This document shows, in pieces, positions 37,596-47,379 of a stretch of DNA of 52,010 nt. Numbering within the stretch: the stretch's first letter is position 1; each line of letters starts with the position of its first letter. Both the position numbers and the translations under genes were made by a program. The notes beneath the pieces were generated by a model, which saw only the letters and a list, made by a program, of their open reading frames with translations, had not been told where the DNA came from and made no database searches. Origin of the DNA: Spirochaetota bacterium (lineage in GTDB: Bacteria > Spirochaetota > UBA4802 > JAGODF01); the NCBI GenBank assembly GCA_026419015.1, contig JAOAAF010000007.1, positions 305 through 52,314 on the forward strand, in the 5' to 3' direction.

Positions 37596-39011
37596 TTAAT
37601 CTATCTTAATTTCCTGCGATGGCAACTTAAGTTCGTCATTCGCATCGGAAGATTCAACTGATGGGAGTTGATTTTCTGGTTCGCGAATTTTTGCAATTTC
37701 TTCTTCTGTTTCTTCTTTCACGGTTATTTCCTGCACTTCCTCAGATGGAGTACTAATTTTTTTTGCTTTTTCTTTTGTAGCGGTTGCCTCAAGTTCTACG
37801 TGTACCAGATCTCGCGATTTGTAGAAGTTTGCTTTTGACACTAAAAGGCTTGGATTTCTTATAGTAAGTTGTCCAAAATTAAATTCAAGATTTGTATCTT
37901 CTAATAATAATTCTGCCGTTTGGTCTTTTTGTGCTAATGTCACTCCTGCCGCTCGCAAGAGGTCTTCCACGGTGAAATTCAGTACGACAGGTTCTTTGCT
38001 TTTAAGAGAGATATTATCCTGGAGGAGTTTGTTTTCAATTAAGGCATATACGCGAGTAATTGGTTTGTTATACAATTTTGCTTCGAGATTTGTATAAGTA
38101 AACCATATTCGTTGGCTGATTGCCATAAATATTTTGTTAATTATCGCTGGAGATTTTGAAAGCACCCATGGGAGCGTTTCCTTGCGTATTGGTAGAAGTG
38201 AAGTTTTTCCTATGCAAATAGCCGATGCATTTCGCGGTTTTTCAGATACAATTGCAAGTTCTCCAAAAATATCTCCTTCACGAAGTACGGATAAAAGTAT
38301 TTCATTATTTTCATTTACTTTTGTAATTTTTACTTTACCTTCTTTTATGATATAAAGTTCTTCTCCTGGTTCGTGTTCACAGAAAATCATTTGACCATCT
38401 TGGTAAAGTTTGTACACACCACTTTTTGCTGGCGGTGTAAGTTTGGTAAGGCCACTTTTCGCAATTTCATTAATCATTGTTTGCGCCACATCTCTTTCAG
38501 AGCCGGTCGGATAAAGTTCAAGATAGCGTGTGAGCACGTATAGCGCGTGTTTATAAGCTTTCGTATTAAAATAATATTCACCAATGTTGAATAATTTCAA
38601 TTCATCGGGAACCAAAGATGTTTCGGTTTCTTTAAGCGAAAACATCATTTCATCGTACAAACGGAGTTCTTCTGCAAAGTAACGGATTATCTTGAGAGCA
38701 ATATCTGGATTTTTTTGAACCAAATAGATAAAGCGAGAACGGTTAACCGAAATGACGATTGAGTCTTTAAGCGCGAATGCCGATTCCATACGTGGACGGC
38801 GAATGAGTGCGCTGATGAAGCCAAAAATTTCACCATCGCTTATAGTGGTTTTGTATCGCTTAATTTTTTTGTTTTCTGTGACTAGTTCAATGGCACCTCG
38901 TTCGACGATGTATACCTCATCAACATCTTCATCGCCTTCCACATACACGTATGCGCCTTTTTTGAATAAGCTTTTTTTGGTTTCGCTCAATGTGCACCTC
39001 ACAGATTCCAA
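37596..39011 (-). CDS. Dual cyclic-nucleotide-binding-domain (Crp-like) protein
   Basis: CNBD1 around YVEGDEDVDEVYIVERGAIELV; CNBD2 around EPGEELYIIKEGKVKITKV...REGDIFGELAIVSEKPRNASA. Confidence 0.88.
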   Translation of the reverse strand: MESVRCTLSETKKSLFKKGAYVYVEGDEDVDEVYIVERGAIELVTENKKIKRYKTTISDGEIFGFISALIRRPRMESAFALKDSIVISVNRSRFIYLVQKNPDIALKIIRYFAEELRLYDEMMFSLKETETSLVPDELKLFNIGEYYFNTKAYKHALYVLTRYLELYPTGSERDVAQTMINEIAKSGLTKLTPPAKSGVYKLYQDGQMIFCEHEPGEELYIIKEGKVKITKVNENNEILLSVLREGDIFGELAIVSEKPRNASAICIGKTSLLPIRKETLPWVLSKSPAIINKIFMAISQRIWFTYTNLEAKLYNKPITRVYALIENKLLQDNISLKSKEPVVLNFTVEDLLRAAGVTLAQKDQTAELLLEDTNLEFNFGQLTIRNPSLLVSKANFYKSRDLVHVELEATATKEKAKKISTPSEEVQEITVKEETEEEIAKIREPENQLPSVESSDANDELKLPSQEIKID

Positions 39012-39550
39012 TACACTTGGAGATTGCTTTTGAGAGTATTTTTTATAGTTTCGCCTTTTAAAATTCCCACAATTTCAAGGGCAAAGGGAATCGCACATCC
39101 TGCTCCACGACCTGTAACAACTTTGGAATCGATAACGACAGGCTTATCTACTACCTGTGCACCTCGCAGTTCCGTTTCAAATCCAGGATAACAGGTAGCT
39201 TGCTTCCCGTGTAAAATATCCGCGTATCCCAACACCATGGGCGCAGCGCAGATGGCTCCCACAAGCTTTCCCCCTTTGTATATTGTTTTAAGAAATGCAA
39301 TGACATTCTCGTTGTTTTTCAAATTTTCGCTTCCCGGCATTCCTCCTGGCAAAATCATTGCGTCGAAAGTTTCCGGAGTACAATCATCGAGCGATAAGTC
39401 TGCGATTAAAGGGATATTATGTGAACCGTTCACAGGATTTTTTCCGATATGGGCAGTAACCACTTCGATGCCAGCGCGGCGCAACACATCGATAATTGAA
39501 ACCGCTTCAATTTCTTCAAAACCTTCGGCAAGGGGGACAAGTGCTTTCAT
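38999..39550 (-). CDS. DJ-1/PfpI family protein (YajL-like)
   Basis: MKALVPLAEGFEEIEAVSIIDVLRRAGIEV; ILPGGMPGSENL; GAICAAPMVLG nucleophile elbow. Confidence 0.93.
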   Translation of the reverse strand: MKALVPLAEGFEEIEAVSIIDVLRRAGIEVVTAHIGKNPVNGSHNIPLIADLSLDDCTPETFDAMILPGGMPGSENLKNNENVIAFLKTIYKGGKLVGAICAAPMVLGYADILHGKQATCYPGFETELRGAQVVDKPVVIDSKVVTGRGAGCAIPFALEIVGILKGETIKNTLKSNLQVYWNL

Positions 39551-39749
39551 ATTGATCTCCCATTTTTATAAAAATATCGTACAAGAATAATAATTTATCG
39601 AGTAATATTTTATTGGCAAACTCGCAGAAACGCAATTCATTTTTGAAAAAACTTTATAAAAAAGAATAGATTTGTGAAATAAAATCGCTTGCAAATTAGC
39701 TTCCTTGTTTTACAGTGATGAAAACAGTTGCGGTGCTGAAAGCTTGCTT

Positions 39750-40382
39750 ATGGCCGAACAAAAATTAAAAAACAGAGTCAGAAGTTTTGTAACCATCATC
39801 GGTGGCGTTGCATTTTTTATAGTATTAAAAACAGTTCTTGCGTATGGAACATTTCTTTCTATGATATTAGCATTGCTCGTGTTTATCGCACTTCGCATCG
39901 TGTGGCCAAAAAAGAAAAAAGAAAGCAGTGAAAAATCAGAAGTTGCAAACGATACTGGGATAAACCCGCGAGAAGCTCAGCGAATTATTGATGAATGTGC
40001 GGACAAAGTGCGCGAAATACGCGCAATGACCATTCGCATACGAAACAATGCGGTTGCAGAAGAAGTACGCGGCATTGCTCGGGCTGCGATGAATATCATC
40101 GATAATTTTCGTAAAGATCCAAAGGATATAAAGCGTGCGCGGCAATTCATTAATTATTATTTGGATGCTACTGTAAAAATTGTCACGCGGTATGTGGAGC
40201 TTTCAAATTCGTCATCAATTACTCCAGAAATCGAGAAAAGTTTAAAGAAAGTTGAGGACATTATGCATACTGTACGTCACACATTTGAGAAACAATATGA
40301 AATGCTTTTGCAAGATGATTTGTTGGATTTGGATACTGAGGTTGAGGTGTTGAAGAAGACGATGAAGTTGGAGGGAATGTAA
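39750..40382 (+). CDS. XpaC-like 5-bromo-4-chloroindolyl phosphate hydrolysis family protein
   Basis: Two TM then helical RQFINYYLDATVKIVTRYVEL...HTFEKQYEMLLQDDLLDLDTEVEVLKKTMKLEG; adjacent to TelA. ATG at 39750 preferred over 39705. Confidence 0.72.
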   Translation: MAEQKLKNRVRSFVTIIGGVAFFIVLKTVLAYGTFLSMILALLVFIALRIVWPKKKKESSEKSEVANDTGINPREAQRIIDECADKVREIRAMTIRIRNNAVAEEVRGIARAAMNIIDNFRKDPKDIKRARQFINYYLDATVKIVTRYVELSNSSSITPEIEKSLKKVEDIMHTVRHTFEKQYEMLLQDDLLDLDTEVEVLKKTMKLEGM

Positions 40383-40571
40383 AAGTAAATGGAGTTTTTG
40401 TTTTGACGAATTAAAAGGATGCTGGTGCGATTATATGATGGGGTAATTTTTATTGCGAGAGTATATTTATAATTTAAATGTCTTTCTTTATGAATCAATG
40501 TGAGATTTGCATATAGTTTTTTATTAAGTGCGTTTTAAGCAATGTATCCAAAAATTCAATAGGAGGAACCT

Positions 40572-41660
40572 ATGGAACTTGCAGCAATGTCGTCGAAAGA
40601 AGTGGTAAGTTTCGACAAGCTTACTCCCGAAGAAAAAGCGAAGGTGGAAGAAATAAAAAAATCGATCAATATAGAGGATTCGCAAGAAATCATTCAGTTC
40701 GGTGTGGGCACTCAAAGCAAAATCTCAAGCTTTGCCGATTCAATCTTAGAACAAATTCGAGCAAAGGATGCAGGAATTGCTGGCGAATTGCTTTCAGAGC
40801 TTATGGTGAATGTAAAAGAACTCGATGTGGAGAGCCTCTCGGAAGAGAGCACGCTTTCAAAAATACCCATCATTGGGAATCTTATGGACAAATTTAAGCG
40901 CTTTGCGGCTCGCTATGAGAAACTCAGCGTCCAGATTGAGAAAATAGTCGATGAACTTGCAAAAGCGCGGATGCAGCTTTTAAAAGATGTGACGATGTTC
41001 GATACGTTGTACGAAAAAAATCTTGAGTATTTGAAAGAACTCGATTTACACATTATTGCAGGCGAGTTGAAACTTAAAGAAATTCAAGAAAAAGTGCTCC
41101 CCGAGCTAAAAGCAAAAGCCGAAGCATCGGGCGATCCTGTCGATGCGCAAAAATTTCAAGATGTAAACCAGATGGTTAATCGCTTTGAAAAAAAGCTTCA
41201 CGATATGAAGCTTAGTCGAATGGTTGCCATTCAAACAGCACCGCAAATTCGACTCATTCAAGGGAATAACCAACTGTTGGTCGAGAAGATTCAAAGTTCA
41301 ATTCTCAATACAATACCTCTTTGGAAAAATCAGATCATTATAGCGATTGGTCTTTTTAAACAAAAGAAAGCGCTGAGATTACAGCAAGAAGTATCGAAGA
41401 CCACCAATGAACTTTTGGAAAAAAATGCAGAAATGCTTAAAACTTCAAGCTTGGAAGTTGCACGGGAGTCTGAGCGTGGAATTGTGGAAATTGAAACTCT
41501 TAAAAAAGTTCATAATGAGTTGGTTAGTACAATTGAAGAGACGCTGAAAATCCAAGAAGAAGGAAGGCAAAAGCGCAAGCAAGCAGAAGCTGAGCTTGCT
41601 CAGCTTGAAAGCGATTTAAAAAAGAAGCTCATCGAAATAAAAAGCGGAAAAAGCATATAG
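40572..41660 (+). CDS. telA: TelA/KlaA toxic anion resistance family protein
   Basis: IIQFGVGTQSKISSFADSILEQIRAKDAGIAGELLSELMVNVKELD; KMQL-like helical region; RBS AGGAGG. Confidence 0.88.
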   Translation: MELAAMSSKEVVSFDKLTPEEKAKVEEIKKSINIEDSQEIIQFGVGTQSKISSFADSILEQIRAKDAGIAGELLSELMVNVKELDVESLSEESTLSKIPIIGNLMDKFKRFAARYEKLSVQIEKIVDELAKARMQLLKDVTMFDTLYEKNLEYLKELDLHIIAGELKLKEIQEKVLPELKAKAEASGDPVDAQKFQDVNQMVNRFEKKLHDMKLSRMVAIQTAPQIRLIQGNNQLLVEKIQSSILNTIPLWKNQIIIAIGLFKQKKALRLQQEVSKTTNELLEKNAEMLKTSSLEVARESERGIVEIETLKKVHNELVSTIEETLKIQEEGRQKRKQAEAELAQLESDLKKKLIEIKSGKSI

Positions 41661-41740
41661 TTAATCTGGTGGTGCATTTATATTTTAAAATTGCTTGTTA
41701 TGCTTATTTATAGTTTCAATGATGAAAGGGGATGGAAATT

Positions 41741-42331
41741 TTATCCTTTGAAAAGCGAGTTGATATATTGCACTAAAAGAAGCGGATCGAATTCAAGCGG
41801 GTCAACCGATTCAAAAATACCTGCACTGAATACAATAAGTTGCGCAATTCTCCCAATAAAGAGTGGTTCGTAATCTGTTTTTCGTCGCGCAGGGTTATTG
41901 GCACGGGCATCGGAAATAATGGTGCTAAAAAGATTTAAGTGTTTTCGTAAATAGGTGCGCAACATTTCCATAATCCGCGGATCTTCGTATCCATAGAGAA
42001 GCAGGTTTATAAAAATACGAGAATTCTTTTTATCGAACACCAATTTCTCAATTACAAAAAGGGCAGAGATGCCAGCTCGTTCATCAGATTGGAGATTCCC
42101 TCGAATGACTTCCTCATGATCGCGCTCTAAGCTGGTAAAAAAATCTTCGATGAGGTCAATATACAAACCTTCTTTTGTTGGATAATAGTACAAAAGACCA
42201 CCCTTAGAAAATCCTGCTTCATCTGCAACATCCTGAACGGTAATTTGCGAATATACATTTTTTGAAAGGCAATTCTTTAATGCTTCGATGATATGTTTCT
42301 TTTTCGCCTGGATTTTTTCTTCTTTTGTCAT
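41741..42331 (-). CDS. TetR family transcriptional regulator
   Basis: N-terminal HTH ITVQDVADEAGFSKGGLLYYYPTKEGLYIDLI. Confidence 0.93.
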   Translation of the reverse strand: MTKEEKIQAKKKHIIEALKNCLSKNVYSQITVQDVADEAGFSKGGLLYYYPTKEGLYIDLIEDFFTSLERDHEEVIRGNLQSDERAGISALFVIEKLVFDKKNSRIFINLLLYGYEDPRIMEMLRTYLRKHLNLFSTIISDARANNPARRKTDYEPLFIGRIAQLIVFSAGIFESVDPLEFDPLLLVQYINSLFKG

Positions 42332-42647
42332 TTGATGTCAATTGTATTGAATTTAAAATAGAAGTTATAACTTCAAACAGTAAAAAATATTTAGTATAGA
42401 TTTTCAATCATTTTTTTCTAATTTTTGATTATATTTTCCCCGTGTATGAAATAAATATAGAAAATTTTGTGGTTTTAAATGCTCTTTATTATTAATATTT
42501 TTCGTGATTAAAGAGATATTATCCGATAAAAGTTTATAAAATTTTATTGATTAAGGGATAGTTTTTTGTTACCGATTATTAATAATGTATTTTTGTGAAA
42601 GAAATTATTTTAAAATTTGTAACAAATACCAAAAGTGGCGCAATAGT

Positions 42648-44459
42648 ATGAAAGGGTTAAACAAGAGTGGGTTGATCGGTTGCATAAGTCTTATGGTGCT
42701 TTTTTCTTATGGGATTGTCATGTCGCAGTTTTTGGAGTTGGATATTGAACGCATACCTCAGGAAGAAAGCAAAACTGCGAAGGATGAGCAAAAAAAAGAA
42801 AGAAGGCTTCCAGTATACGTTGCGCGCAATATAAAGGCTGAGAGAATTCCACAAATAGTTGGTGCGATAAAGATTACATGGGAAGCGGATCCGGGGTTTG
42901 ACGATGAATTTATTGTGGGAAGATCGCTAGAAGTTCCTCATTCTATGGAGAAGGCTCTCAATGCGAAATCGATTAAAGTGGTGCCCGCAGGAGCTGAAAT
43001 GAGTGCAATCGATTCAAATCTTCCCCCTGGCAATTACTATTATGTGGTGCTCGCGAAGCAAAAAGTGCAGGATCGCGATGTGGAATTGTTCCCAAATGTG
43101 AATTACACCACAGTCCCGGTTGTAATTGAACAAGAAAAAATCGAAATCCCAAAAGTTAAATATCCCGAACAGGTAACGCTCATTCATGCGATGGTAATTA
43201 ATCGAAACCAAGTACTCATCACGTGGAAAGGTATTCACCAATCAGGGGTGGTGTACAATGTGTATAGGGGGACAGAAGCTCTCAATTCTCCGTCCAAAAT
43301 AAAGAATGCAGATGTTATTGCACAATTGCCTGCAAATAAAACGAGCTATATCGATACGGGTATAAAAAAAACGGGGAATTATTTTTATGCAGTAACCACG
43401 AAGGATGTCGAAGGGAATGAGGATTTACAACTTGTTCCAGATCAAAGTTATACTGTTAATGGCGTTTTTGTCGCGATGCAGGCCCAGTATTTGGTTACAA
43501 ACATCTCTGCACAAATAATGACAAAAAAACTAGTAAAAATTAGTTGGAAGGAAAAAGTTCCAGAGCAAAAGGGCAGGTATTTGATTTATAGAGATAATAA
43601 GCCGATTTCTACTTCGGAAAAACTCGCAATGTCTGAACTTATTGGAAATACCTCAATGGGAAGAACTGAGTATATCGATGAAAATCCGCGAGAAGGGGAA
43701 AATTATTATGCAGTGTTAGGCAAGCTCGATGATGGCACGCTCGATAATGTGCTTATTGCAAAGGAAAATTATACCGTGGAACCAGTAATTGTTGGATTGC
43801 AATTACAAGTGGAATCGATTCGCGCAGAAGCAAAAGAGGGGAAGGTTGCTGTGCAATGGAATGTGAAAGGGAAAGGTGGAGAGAGAGAATATGCGTTAGC
43901 CCGCCTGGAAAATTTGGTTGAGAAAGCATCCGATATAAAACAAGGCAACATTATTGCTCACATTGATATCAATCAAAAAAAGTTTATAGATACTCCGCCA
44001 CCAGGAAAGTACTACTATGCGTTGGTGCCTAAGGAGAAACTGAAATGGGATGTCTATGAATTAGTTGAGGGATCGAATATTACCGATGAAGCGGTAATTG
44101 TAAGAGAAGATCAAAAGGAGAAATTACCAATTTTTGAAGAGAAAAAGATTGAAAAGACAATTTCTAAATCAGAACAAAAGAAATTTCCTCGCGTTGATGT
44201 TGATTCTGTTATACGAGACACTTTTTTCCAAGGAAGGTATAACGCTGCAATACGTAAGCTCGATTCATTGATAAAGGAAGGAATTGATGAAAAGGATGCG
44301 GCGAAGGCGCGGCTTTTTATTGGGAGGTCCTATATTGAAAAAGGCAGATATCGGAAATCGCTCGAATATCTTTTAAGAAGCGATGTAAAAGAGTATTACC
44401 CCGATGAAGCCAAATTCTGGAGTTCTTTTGCTATATCGAAGTTAAATGGAAGACGATAA
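42648..44459 (+). CDS. Exported protein with four tandem FN3-like repeats and a C-terminal TPR-like segment
   Basis: ORF 42585-44459; ATG at 42648 gives a signal sequence; repeated W...Y.VYR...YID...NYYYAV...NYT...V.V pattern four times. Confidence 0.8.
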   Translation: MKGLNKSGLIGCISLMVLFSYGIVMSQFLELDIERIPQEESKTAKDEQKKERRLPVYVARNIKAERIPQIVGAIKITWEADPGFDDEFIVGRSLEVPHSMEKALNAKSIKVVPAGAEMSAIDSNLPPGNYYYVVLAKQKVQDRDVELFPNVNYTTVPVVIEQEKIEIPKVKYPEQVTLIHAMVINRNQVLITWKGIHQSGVVYNVYRGTEALNSPSKIKNADVIAQLPANKTSYIDTGIKKTGNYFYAVTTKDVEGNEDLQLVPDQSYTVNGVFVAMQAQYLVTNISAQIMTKKLVKISWKEKVPEQKGRYLIYRDNKPISTSEKLAMSELIGNTSMGRTEYIDENPREGENYYAVLGKLDDGTLDNVLIAKENYTVEPVIVGLQLQVESIRAEAKEGKVAVQWNVKGKGGEREYALARLENLVEKASDIKQGNIIAHIDINQKKFIDTPPPGKYYYALVPKEKLKWDVYELVEGSNITDEAVIVREDQKEKLPIFEEKKIEKTISKSEQKKFPRVDVDSVIRDTFFQGRYNAAIRKLDSLIKEGIDEKDAAKARLFIGRSYIEKGRYRKSLEYLLRSDVKEYYPDEAKFWSSFAISKLNGRR

Positions 44460-44498
44460 AATTAATGATGAAATAATGGTTATCGCAAAGGAGAGGTA

Positions 44499-45821
44499 AT
44501 GATGAATTGGAAAATGATTTTTGGCATTATGCTTGTAATAATGGGTGTAGGACTTTTTGCATATTATGATCGATACATTCGCCCCGAGCGCGAAGCGCGG
44601 GAAATGCTCGCGGAAGCAAAAATTATCTTTGAACGAGGTGATGAAACTGCGGATAGGGAATCTATAAATCAAGCAATTGGTACGCTTTCGAAACTCATTG
44701 CGCGGTATCCCGATGCAAAAGTTGTTCCTGAGGCTTATTTTTACATCGGGCGTAGTTATGAGCGGCTCAATCTCTATCGTCTCGCACATTTAAAATATTC
44801 GCTAATTATACGAAATAAAGTTGGTAAAGTTTCTCCGGAACTCCGCGAAAATACTCTTGTGCGATTGGCTCATATTAATGTTCTCAAACGATATTCTGAG
44901 GAAGGCATCCATCAACTTTACACGTTGCTCAATAATTCATCGAATGGTGAACTGCGCGGTAGAATTTATTCAGAGTTAGGGCATGCCTATTTAAACATGG
45001 GTAAGTACGAACAGGCAAAGAGGATGTTTGATATTTCGCTTGCAGAGCATGGGGGGAATGAAGAGGCAATTTTAGGAAAAGCGCGCGCTTACAAACGAAT
45101 GGGTCACGATGTTGCGGCGTATAACATGTACGAGTATTTTCTAAGGTATTTTGGAGGCATAAGCCCTTATGCGGCAGATGTGAGGCGCGCATATAAAGAA
45201 CAAGCGTATTGGAGCGGGTTGAGAGAGTACCGCCATGGTCGTTATGATGGGGCAATCGGGTTTTTTGAACGAATTCTTCGGAATTTTCCAGATGATAGGA
45301 AGTCGGAATATGCCCTTTACTGGACAGGTGAATCGTATTTTGCGAAAAAAGATTATAATCGAGCAATTATGCATTTTGACCGTGTGCTGAATAATGGTTT
45401 CTACGAGAAAGATCAGGACGCACGGATAAAAAAGGGATATGCATATTTTATGAGCAAGCGATTTGATCTTGCAGCAAGGGAATTTCAAACATATCTGCGC
45501 GATTATCCGCGAGGGAAATACAGCGAAATCGCTCAGGAATGGAAAAACATGAGCACTAAAGAACTCCTTTATAAAATTGAATCACAAAAGTTACCAGAAA
45601 GTGTGGAAAGAGACGCACATATTCAGTCGAAGAAATCAGTTCCACGTCCTCATGAAGATGAGTTATTTGAAGAGGAAAAGGTAATTGAACCAAAAGTGGA
45701 AAAAGACAAGATGCCTGATTCGAAAAAAATTCAAGAACGATTCGATGACGATGAAGAGGTTGGTGGTTCGATTTTGCGCAATGGAAGAAAAATTGAATTG
45801 GATATCGTCACTGAATTGTAG
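44499..45821 (+). CDS. Membrane-anchored TPR protein
   Basis: N-terminal TM MIFGIMLVIMGVGLFAYYDRY; TPR units (SEYALYWTGESYFAKKDYNRAIMHFDRVLNN...). Confidence 0.85.
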   Translation: MMNWKMIFGIMLVIMGVGLFAYYDRYIRPEREAREMLAEAKIIFERGDETADRESINQAIGTLSKLIARYPDAKVVPEAYFYIGRSYERLNLYRLAHLKYSLIIRNKVGKVSPELRENTLVRLAHINVLKRYSEEGIHQLYTLLNNSSNGELRGRIYSELGHAYLNMGKYEQAKRMFDISLAEHGGNEEAILGKARAYKRMGHDVAAYNMYEYFLRYFGGISPYAADVRRAYKEQAYWSGLREYRHGRYDGAIGFFERILRNFPDDRKSEYALYWTGESYFAKKDYNRAIMHFDRVLNNGFYEKDQDARIKKGYAYFMSKRFDLAAREFQTYLRDYPRGKYSEIAQEWKNMSTKELLYKIESQKLPESVERDAHIQSKKSVPRPHEDELFEEEKVIEPKVEKDKMPDSKKIQERFDDDEEVGGSILRNGRKIELDIVTEL

Positions 45822-45824
45822 AAA

Positions 45825-46739
45825 TTAGTTGTGGCCATTATCAATCTCCTCTATTTTTTTGTATAGTTTTTCTGCCTCTGCCAACTTCCCAGATTTATAA
45901 TATATATCGGCCAGCAAGAGCAGAGCATCTTTGTTGTGAGGATTCAGCGACAAAGCGTTGTTTAAATTTAAAATTGCCATATCGAATAGGAACTTTTTAT
46001 TTTTGGAAAGAGGTGCAGTATAGTATAGGTTTCCAAGGCGGACAAATGCTAGTTCACAATCGGGACGGATATATGTTACTTTTTCAAGCCATCGAACTGA
46101 CTTTTGGTAATCCTTCATGCGAAGGTAAATTTCTGAAATTTTAAAATAAACATCCAGATGTGCAGGATTTTCTTTGACAGCTTTTCGATAACGTTCCAAA
46201 GCTTTCAGTTCGTTGCCTTCTGCATATGCTCGCTCTGCTTCAGTTAAAAATTTTGTAGCTTTTTCTTTTCCCAGATTATAACTTTTTTCGAAAAAGCGAT
46301 TAGCGGTTAGTGGGTCTTTTTGCAGCAAATAATATCGTACAAGCTTTAATAGCGCATATCGATGAGTGGGGTTAAGTTCAACTGCCTTCGAATAATGTTT
46401 TACGGAATTTGTGCTGGAATAAAAGTAGTCGTATAGGGTGCCAACTGCATAGTGTATGTCTGCTTGGGAAGGATTTATGGAAAGCGAAAGGAGGTAATAG
46501 TCAAGTGCAGTTTTCATCTGTTTTTTCTTCCGGTATATTTTACCTAACATATTTGCTGCCCGATAGTTGTTTGGGTTTGCCTTTAACGCTTTTTCAAAAT
46601 CTTCAATTGCAAATTGAAATTGTTTGTTGCGGTATAGTTCCATCCCTCTTCTGAAGAAAAATTCATCTTCTGTTTCTGTAGCAGCGAATGGATGAATAGA
46701 AAAAAGAATAATGCCAATTAAACAAATTTTCGAATTCAT
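45825..46739 (-). CDS. Exported TPR protein
   Basis: Signal peptide ICLIGIILFSIHPFAA; TPRs (AIEDFEKALKANPNNYRAANMLGKIYRKKKQMKTALDYYLLSLSINPS...). Confidence 0.88.
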   Translation of the reverse strand: MNSKICLIGIILFSIHPFAATETEDEFFFRRGMELYRNKQFQFAIEDFEKALKANPNNYRAANMLGKIYRKKKQMKTALDYYLLSLSINPSQADIHYAVGTLYDYFYSSTNSVKHYSKAVELNPTHRYALLKLVRYYLLQKDPLTANRFFEKSYNLGKEKATKFLTEAERAYAEGNELKALERYRKAVKENPAHLDVYFKISEIYLRMKDYQKSVRWLEKVTYIRPDCELAFVRLGNLYYTAPLSKNKKFLFDMAILNLNNALSLNPHNKDALLLLADIYYKSGKLAEAEKLYKKIEEIDNGHN

Positions 46740-46799
46740 TTAAGTTTTACCAAGAAAAATAGCGGTTATATAAAATATACTGCCTTTGTAATTTTTTAT

Positions 46800-46828
46800 T
46801 TGACAATTCTCAAGTAGAAAAAATACTG
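46800..46828 (+). promoter_or_regulatory. Putative promoter of tRNA-Phe
   Basis: TTGACA 46800-46805; AATACT (spacer 16) about 10 nt before the tRNA. Confidence 0.5.
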
Positions 46829-46837
46829 GAAATGTGT

Positions 46838-46910
<73 letters not shown>

Positions 46911-47011
46911 CATAATCTTTTGCGATTTTGTATAACCAAAACAAGCTGTGATCATGAAATGCGCAAAATTATATTAAAATATTAAAAAACTAATAAAAAG
47001 GAGCGGTTCGT

Positions 47012-47152
47012 ATGAAAAAAATTCTTTTTCTTATGTTGGTAGTTCTCGTCATTTCGGTAATTGGTTGCAAGCAACAACCACAACAACCTCCTGCAAATGA
47101 GCCTGCACCGGCAGTTGAGCAAGTTCCTTCTGAAGAAGCACCCGCAAAGTGA
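47012..47152 (+). CDS. 46-aa small lipoprotein (absent from supplied ORF track)
   Basis: MKKILFLMLVVLVISVIGCKQQPQQPPANEPAPAVEQVPSEEAPAK; RBS AAGGAG; lipobox VIGC; strong terminator directly downstream. Confidence 0.85.
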   Translation: MKKILFLMLVVLVISVIGCKQQPQQPPANEPAPAVEQVPSEEAPAK

Positions 47153-47177
47153 TTTAGTTATAACGTGATATTGCTAT

Positions 47178-47214
47178 AAAAGGGGAATTATTGAAAGGAA
47201 TTCCCCTTTTTATT
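47178..47214 (+). terminator. Rho-independent terminator
   Basis: 12-bp stem AAAAGGGGAATT / AATTCCCCTTTT with 9-nt loop and T-rich tail. Confidence 0.88.
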
Positions 47215-47337
47215 TTGTAATGTGGATTTGAAAAATTTGATTTATCGTAAAATAGTTAATAGAACTTCCCATAGGTCAATATTAAGTATATTTTTTGAAG
47301 GATCTTGTAATAATTTTGTTGACGATGAAGCGAACAA

Positions 47338-47355
47338 TGTGATGTTACTGTCACA
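47338..47355. promoter_or_regulatory. TGTGA-N8-TCACA palindrome, candidate operator
   Basis: TGTGATGTTACTGTCACA; lies about 18 nt downstream of a TTGACG hexamer (47319-47324). Confidence 0.4.
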
Positions 47356-47379
47356 TAACAAGCAAAGTTAAACTTGTAC

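Noticed and set aside
44929-45366. 145-aa minus-strand ORF
   Set aside because: Antisense to the TPR gene at 44499-45821; no domain or RBS support.
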